Positions 58,401 through 64,000 of a stretch of 64,000 nucleotides of DNA are shown piece by piece; position 1 is the first letter of the stretch, and each line of letters opens with the position of its first letter. The notes beneath the pieces were generated by a model. The model saw nothing but the letters and a program-made list of their open reading frames with translations. It was not told the DNA's origin and did not search any database. Source of the stretch: Rostrohypoxylon terebratum (taxonomy: Eukaryota; Ascomycota; Sordariomycetes; Xylariales; Hypoxylaceae); assembly GCA_022497145.1 (NCBI GenBank), contig MU385965.1, forward strand, positions 30,327 through 94,326, read 5' to 3'. The position numbers were made by a program, and so were the translations under genes.

Positions 58401-59120
58401 ATCTTCATGGGAGACCGACTGATTCGCGTGACTCACTTCACGACCCGGACCGAGAAGTGTGGTATCTGTATTCCAGTAGACCGCCAAGGCACCAAGGGTC
58501 GCGAGCTTGTGGGTCGTAGAAGCCGAATTCTGGATAAAGGTAGGCGTCCACTCACCATCCGTGCTGACAGCGCTAAACTCGGCGAGAGTGAGGCCTAGAG
58601 CGAAGGGGTGGCCAGGGGCGGAAATAGAGTCTTCATATCTCAAATGGATATTCTTGACTGTGACCTGCAAATTGTCGACAATCTTGGTAACTAAGCTCTC
58701 TGTAAAGCTCTGGCTCCGCTTCTGCTCCTCTTGGCTGAGGCCTTCTTGGGAACGTTCTTTCAAGAGCTCGGCCGAATCTAATTTCTCCATCTTTAGGCGC
58801 TGGCGCCTGCGCTCCTCCTCTTCTTCGTCGTAAGCTGCCTCTTCCTTGGGGGACGCAAGAAGGAAAACATCCTCAATAAGGACCTTAACTGGAGCGCCAC
58901 GTAGATTGGACCAGGGAATAACAAGAGTGAGCTCTCCTAGATGTCCTTCCATGACGTTGATGGGAAGTTTCAACTGATCGAGAGCCTCCTTTCGGAGCTC
59001 AAGGTTGCGAAGCTTTACATCTCCAGACCATATACCGACCTTCAACTGGGTAGGATCAAAGTTCTTGACATACATGCCCAGGAAACGGTTGAGCAAACCA
59101 GCTACCAAGCCTTCCAACAT
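49457..59120 (-). CDS. VPS13: VPS13 bridge-type lipid transfer protein
   Basis: Vacuolar protein sorting 13, a rod-shaped carrier that moves phospholipids between organelles at contact sites. Two minus-strand exons (59120-52660, 52610-49457) encode 3204 aa, close to the yeast protein (3144). The 49-bp intron (GTAAGT donor, CGCAG acceptor) joins HFLTG to KYPYMRLKLSPP. Domain order: chorein N-terminus at residues 1-115 (MLEGLVAGLLNRFLGMYVKN), repeated beta-groove segments with a Ser/Lys linker near 870 and an acidic stretch near 900, the VAB adaptor-binding region about 2060-2600, the VPS13-C/ATG2-like region about 2640-3000 (GFIMSDKPEDLGYGIAKG), and a terminal PH-like domain ending FNRRFRGLE. 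Start is the first ATG and begins with the family's invariant sequence. No break or frameshift seen. Confidence 0.97.
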
Positions 59121-59370
59121 ATTGACTGTTTTGCGCCGTAACCCAGGCCGGGATGGGATCGTATATTAACGGAGGGTGTTAGGTCGCTTCATCTGCGAGG
59201 ACGCGATCAAAGTAGGCGGTTGGAAGTAGTTACGTAGCACATTGGTCTAAGGTCGTTTCCGTGTCCACAATCTCGTAAGTTGTTCGCTATTGAATATGTC
59301 GCGCAGTAGGTAGAGACTGCCTAGGTAGTAGGTAAGAGTTAACTACTCGGCTGTCGGTATTGGCATTGAC

Positions 59371-59420
59371 ATCGGTATCGGTATCGGTATGGGTATCGGT
59401 ACCAGTACCAGTACCAGTAT
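59371..59420. repeat. GGTATC then AGTACC hexamer array
   Basis: Four to five GGTATC/GGTATG units change into three AGTACC/CAGTAC units; the second set is partly complementary to the first, so a hairpin is possible. Confidence 0.85.
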
Positions 59421-59848
59421 CACCCAAGTTTTGATATTGGGTACTGGTGTTGGTGCCCAGAGGTCAACAACTCTGTGAAGCTTGGATATTGGATGATCCG
59501 ATGTTGTCAACTATTCGCTGCGAACTGCCAATTCGTTATGGCGGGGTATCGAAGACAAAGAATTTGAGAGCGGTCGAAAATAATTGGGGTTTGCAAAAGT
59601 CAAGCAAGCGAAGAGTTCAAGAGTTCAAAAGTTCAAAAAGTTGAACGGTTCCGTGGAAATGTAAGGGATAAATGGAGTAGATGATGTAGACGGCAATGGT
59701 TTCTTCTTTAGGTGGACGGCATGGAAAGATGGTACTAGGTAAGATCGAGGCTGTGCCGTTGCAAGTTAAAATCCCATCAGATTTTATTAAACCTTATTAC
59801 CTACACTAGACCTTCGGAGTAGGTACGGGTGCGGGTACGGGTACGATA

Positions 59849-59890
59849 GAGAATGGTGAATGGAGAATGGAGAATGGAGTATGGAGAATA
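59849..59890. repeat. GAGAATG tandem repeat
   Basis: Five imperfect 7-10 bp units (GAATGGT, GAATGGA, GTATGGA) in tandem. Confidence 0.8.
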
Positions 59891-61051
59891 GACTAGGAAG
59901 CTGCTACCTAGGTACTAGTACCTAAAGCTTGGCTAAGGCGGGGGGTGCTTATGACGGAATGACGGAATTGATAGATTTCAAAAAATCTTCTAGGCAACAG
60001 CAAGTTTAGTTTAGGTAGATAATGTGTATTGTTGTGATTGTTTCTAACATTGGAGTCACCTGAATAAATTAAACCTTCAAAATGCTACTGCCTACGAATT
60101 TGCAAGTCAGAGATGATTGAACCTTCCATTATAAACAAATATGGGTTGGGCTAAGCTGGTATCGCGATAATACCTATGTCGATACGGCATCCGCGACAAA
60201 AAAAAAAAACGAACTCTTGGGCAGTTACATAGTAGTACTAGTTCTTTGGGAAATTGGGCCTCGTTAAAGGTTGTTGTGAAGGAGCAATGACGCCGTGATT
60301 TTTTGTGGCTCGACCCGGGGTCAGCCACATGTACTAGGTACATACAGCTGTACCTAGTACCTACCTAGTAAGGTGCATAAGCAGCTCATCTATTACGTCA
60401 TTACAAATCCATACCTACCCAGGTCCTAGGTTCCTGAGTTAATATCGATCCGATCACTGAAATACGTAGTATGACATCAAGAACGGCCAGGAACGGCTTC
60501 CGTCAGGAGGTCTCACGGTGAACTACCAGGCAAGTACTTTAGGTAGGAGAAGGTGACAGCTGTGGCAAGTGTGACGACTAAATTACATCAGTTCTTCCAA
60601 CTATTGTTATTCTTATTATTATTTGTTGTTTGTAACCAACCTTTCGACATCCGTCAGCTACATTCAACGTTCAACCACGAACATCACTCCTATGCCTAGT
60701 AGTTTTTGTGGTTCATACCTAGTTGATATGAAATTTCCACGAGATCTTCGTATTGTCTAAGGAAGGAAAATATTCAAGAAGAAATTTTATCCGAAATCTG
60801 AATGAGCGAGGTTGAGAGATAGGAAAATACATTGTTTCCATCCTGTCCTGTGTCACTGTGTCGAATACTTGGTAATTGAACAACTCTAGCTCCGGACAAT
60901 CTATCTCTCTTCTAAGTCAAAGCTTCTTGTCTGTCACTGTCACTATCACCGTCGTTTGCACTTGTTCGGGTCAAATACACTATCCATATTACACTCTCCA
61001 AACTCCTTCAGATATTCACAAACAGTCCTCAAAAGTCCTAATTCTTCCACA

Positions 61052-62380
61052 ATGCTCCGAAACAGTCGGTCTGTCCTTACTAAATCCCTCCCAACAACGA
61101 TTGCTCCGCCGAGAGCTTCGATATCACCGTTACTAACCTTATCGCGTCGAACATCAACCAAAGCCGCTGTTGACAACTCAGTACCTCTGAGAGCGCTTGC
61201 TTCTCGCTCCGCCCTGTCGGCACAAAGAGTCAGGTACTCTACCAAGTCGCCAAGCGGGCTCCAGTATGGAAGAGATCCCGAGGAAGAGAAGAAATTTAGT
61301 CAACAGAAACTTCATTCGGATCCAAAAGCGGTAACCACAGAATCCAGTGTTCGCCATGTATACGAGCCTAGCAGTCAAGGAGAGCAGAAACCCATTGGGC
61401 ATGGCGTTAAGGATGACCTAGTACAACTATCTCTCCTTGTACCGCGATCCAATTCACTCACAGATTAATTGCAGGAAACCGTCAAAGAAACGTTTGCGCT
61501 CTCAGATGTTCCAAAAGAACCCTACGTTCTAGGACTCGCCGGCACTTTACCTTACCTTGCGACATCGATTTCTACCGTCTACCTCTCGTGGGATTTGAAT
61601 ACGGAGTGGCCATCCGCATCTAACTTTGTCAATAATATTCTGATAAGTCACGACACGGCCCGTGACCTGTTGAGTATCATTGAGCCTATTCAGCTAGGCT
61701 ATGGCGCCATCATAATCAGTTTTCTCGGTGCTGTTCACTGGGGTATGGAATACATGGAGAAGGTACCCAATCCCGAACGTACGCGCTTCCGGTACGGACT
61801 CGGTGTTTTGGCATCCGTAGCAGCTTGGCCAACTCTACTAATGCCGATGGACTTTGCGCTGACATCCCAATTTGCTATTTTCGTTGTGCTGTACTTCGCT
61901 GACTCTCGAGCCGCCGTCCGAGCCTGGGCACCATCGTGGTACGGAACGTACCGCTTTGTCTTGACAGCTGTCGTCGGCGCCGCAATAGTCATAAGCCTCA
62001 TTGGCCGGATGAAAGTTGGCGAAGCTCAGCCGAGGCTCACCGGCCTAAGCGAGAAGTTCCACCAACGCGGACAAGAAGAGAGCTACACGAAGAAGTGGGA
62101 AGAACTCGAAGAGAAGGAAAAAGAGAAAATACAACAAGAGAAAGAAGCTGCTAGGGAGAAAGAGGGAAAGAAGAAGAAAGAGAAGGAAAGCGAGGCGAAG
62201 AAACTCCCTGAGAGTAGCAGCCGCGAGAAGGGAGAGGAGGAGAGGGAAGGTGGCGGGGATACTGCTGCCAAGAGTAAAGACAACAAGGATGAGAATGAAC
62301 AGGATAAAAAGGATGAGGGCCAGAAAGATGGGACCCAGGAAGGGAAGCAAGGTGGTGGGCAAGAAGGGAATAAAAAATGA
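61052..62380 (+). CDS. Mitochondrial DUF3429 membrane protein
   Basis: Predicted mitochondrial inner-membrane protein of the DUF3429 family, 424 aa. Two exons (61052-61420, 61475-62380) around a 54-bp intron (GTACAA donor, TTGCAG acceptor) joining GVKDDL to ETVKETFALSDVPKEPYVLG. The first 70 residues are a clear mitochondrial presequence (Arg/Ser/Thr-rich, few acids, start MLRNSRSVLTKSLP). Four to five hydrophobic spans lie between about residues 140 and 310 (GLAGTLPYLATSISTVYLSW; IQLGYGAIIISFLGAVHWGM; GVLASVAAWPTLLMPMDFAL; FVLTAVVGAAIVISLIGRM). The remainder, about 100 residues, is a Lys/Glu-rich probable coiled coil ending in Gly/Gln/Lys repeats. Biochemical role is not known to me. Divergent from VPS13. 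Confidence 0.85.
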
Positions 62381-62709
62381 TGGTGATGGAATCAGCACTC
62401 GAAATGGACAACAGGCGGAAGCTGTATTAGCTTAGCATCCATGTTAGTACCTAGCACTCGAAGAAATTAATCTTTAGAGGTTGGGGGTTTATGCACCCAC
62501 GGTGACATCCATGGATCAATGATGTAGTGAATAAGGCGGTTCGACGATTATTTAGTACCTTATGTACTGTACTGAAATCAAGAAATATCCATTCATACTT
62601 ACCTAGTACCTAGTATCTTCAGCTACTAAGTACCTACTATCTGGGTATTTACTAAGTTTAAGCATAATTAATACCTATATGTAACTACCTAGGACCTAGG
62701 TGAACTATA
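62381..62709. other. Convergent 3' spacer with CCTAGG words
   Basis: No gene. Holds CTAGTACCTA and CCTAGGACCTAGG words (62600-62700), the latter within 15 bp of the CFEM gene stop. Confidence 0.6.
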
Positions 62710-63357
62710 TCAAACCAAGATATTAGAAAGCACCGCCAATACCACAATCCCCACAGTGAAACTAGACAATCGTCCGTCCTGATGATCCGGAGCGTCGCTT
62801 TGAGAAGCGTTAGAAGTCGTTGGCGCACTCGAGATGGTGGTGCTCGCGGGATTGCTGGCAACGGTACCACTGACAGGACTTGTCACAGTCCCGACGATGG
62901 TAGCAGGAGCTGTGCCAGCACTGGCAACTGTTGCGGCTCCCGCAAAAGAGCCAAAAGAGCTTCCGACAACCAGAATGTGCGGCATCTCGGTTGCACAGTT
63001 ACATACTGTTGGAAGATGTACCCCTTGTTAGCTATGAGGAACAAACGAGGGCGGAAGGCCGGCGTGAGGAATAGTCGGCATGGACTTACGGGAGGAAGCA
63101 CCGTCAATGACAGCTTGGAAAGAAGATTCGGAGCAGCTAGAGGCCACACATGGCTCGACTGCCGCGTAGAGGGCGGCTTCGTTCCGGCACTGGCAAGTGA
63201 AGTCCAGCCCACCACAGCCAACGGACGGCGCGTCTTCCAAGAAACAAGACTGAGCACAGGAGGGGATTTCGGCCTGAGCTACGTCCAAACAATCGGCAGC
63301 TTGTACGACCATATTAGTTGTAAAGAGTACTATGCTCGTGAATGGCAAGAACGCCAT
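62710..63357 (-). CDS. CFEM-domain GPI-anchor-type surface protein
   Basis: Predicted secreted cell-surface protein of 187 aa with one CFEM domain. Two minus-strand exons (63357-63090, 63005-62710) around an 84-bp intron (GTAAGT donor, ACAG acceptor). A signal peptide covers residues 1-20 (MAFLPFTSIVLFTTNMVVQA). The CFEM region (about 30-93) has the eight spaced cysteines, starting SCAQSC and including GLDFTCQC and EPCVASSC; the intron splits it before SLCNCATE. Asp in the GGLDF stretch matches the haem-binding Asp of haem-transfer CFEM proteins. A Ser/Thr/Ala-rich stalk and a hydrophobic tail (FTVGIVVLAVLSNILV) preceded by small residues suggest a GPI anchor. Family roles include haem/iron uptake, surface sensing and effector activity; which applies is unknown. 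Confidence 0.87.
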
Positions 63358-64000
63358 CTTGGTAGAATGATAATAGGCTTAGCCTAGACCGGTACGATAT
63401 AATAGGCGATTCTCCTCTTTCAGACAAATTTGCCAGCCGGTCAGGTTGTAGTAATAGTAGATAGCAATAGGTGATAATATATAGGAGTAGAAGAGGGCAA
63501 CATCGTGACGAGGATATCAACGAGCGCCCGCAAACATTCCAAGCCTCAAGGTTCTTACGAAATAGCCCGCCGGCAACACTTCTATTTTCACATGATAAAA
63601 GCAATACTGATGTTGTCTACAATAACTCTCGACCACACCCCCCGTAGGGAAGGTGCTGCGCATTGATTAGTGAAACGAACAAAATTTGCGAAATTCTCCG
63701 AGGTACTTATAAATGAGTAAAATTTACATTAAAACTAATATATTTTTATTTATTTAAATAATTTTAATAGTTTTATATGGTTTTTTTTAAAAAAAGCATC
63801 TTTAAAATATTTAAATTAAAATATAATAACATTTATTTTTTAAAGGTAATTATATTTATTTTTTTATTTTTTTAAAATAAAACTTATTACTTTTATTAAA
63901 TTAACTGTTACGAACCCGTCTACTACTTCTGCCTAACTGACTTCGTAGAGCGGATACGTACCCTGGGGTACTTGGTTTTAAGGTAACAATACTGTAGGGT
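63358..64000. other. Right-hand edge with A+T block
   Basis: The CFEM gene promoter lies on the left. From about 63690 to 63905 the sequence is almost only A and T, then returns abruptly to mixed composition. No gene seen. Confidence 0.7.
63690..63905. repeat. Extremely A+T-rich block
   Basis: About 215 bp dominated by TTTA/TTAAA words with very few C or G and no open frame. Looks like a small RIP-type or isochore fragment inside otherwise mixed DNA. Confidence 0.8.

Larger units (their letters stand above)
59121..61051. other. Divergent promoter region between VPS13 and the DUF3429 gene
   Basis: About 1.9 kb. VPS13 control is probably in the right-hand side adjoining 59121. Contains GGTATC/GTACCA hexamers (59371-59420), GTTCAA units (59605-59640), GAATGGA units (59849-59890) and CCTAGG words (60360-60432). 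The frame of the DUF3429 gene is open for 32 codons before its ATG, which is probably untranslated leader. Confidence 0.6.

Noticed and set aside
1..64000. tRNA, rRNA, CRISPR arrays, bacterial operons or transposase genes
   Set aside because: No cloverleaf with a convincing B-box, no rRNA-like stretch, no regular spacer array and no recognisable transposase or reverse transcriptase frame was seen; a covariance-model scan would be needed to exclude tRNAs fully.

Overview
The window looks like nuclear DNA of a filamentous ascomycete (Pezizomycotina, most likely Sordariomycetes). Genes are split by short introns (mostly 49-180 bp) with GTANGT-like donors, CTAAC/CTGAC-like branch sites and YAG acceptors. 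Gene content is typical of moulds: a Zn2Cys6 regulator, a CFEM GPI protein, a CYP52-like P450 and a penicillin-acyltransferase-like enzyme. The intergenic DNA is littered with short palindromic words around CCTAGG and TAGGTAGGTA that almost never enter exons. The genus cannot be decided from the sequence alone. All exon boundaries below were inferred by eye from reading frame, splice signals and family knowledge; no transcript data were used.

Left part (1-15.3 kb), relatively gene-dense: an endonuclease III/HhH-GPD-like DNA glycosylase (+), a large Zn2Cys6 transcription factor (+), a CLN3/battenin (BTN1) orthologue (-) convergent with it, an isopenicillin-N-acyltransferase-like enzyme (-), a possible 50-aa gene (+), an APP1-like phosphatidate phosphatase (DUF2183, +) and a glutathione S-transferase (+) with an 11-nt micro-exon. 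From 15.3 to 28.4 kb lies a 13-kb gene desert holding repeats and at least one nonsense-mutated gene relic (27249-27839, -).

Middle (28.4-41.3 kb): an ICMT-like membrane methyltransferase (+), a SET-domain lysine methyltransferase (+), a short unknown gene (-), a five-exon amidase-signature enzyme (-) and an unknown protein ending in a Gln/His-repeat tail (-), with repeat-rich DNA between them. From 41.3 to 47.2 kb is a second desert containing an interstitial telomere-type CCCTAA array.

Right part (47.2-64 kb): a CYP52-like cytochrome P450 (+), the 9.6-kb VPS13 lipid-transfer protein gene (-) convergent with it, a mitochondrial DUF3429 membrane protein (+) divergent from VPS13, and a CFEM-domain GPI-type protein (-). 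The window ends in an abrupt, nearly pure A+T block (about 63690-63905).

No complete secondary-metabolite cluster, virus, transposase, tRNA or rRNA was recognised. Most genes look like independent housekeeping or generalist functions (DNA repair, vacuole, lipid transfer, methylation, detoxification), not one pathway. The more unusual items are the orphan acyltransferase homologue, the decayed gene at 27.2-27.8 kb, the telomere-like array, the palindromic intergenic words, the Gln/His tail gene and several possible very small spliced genes.
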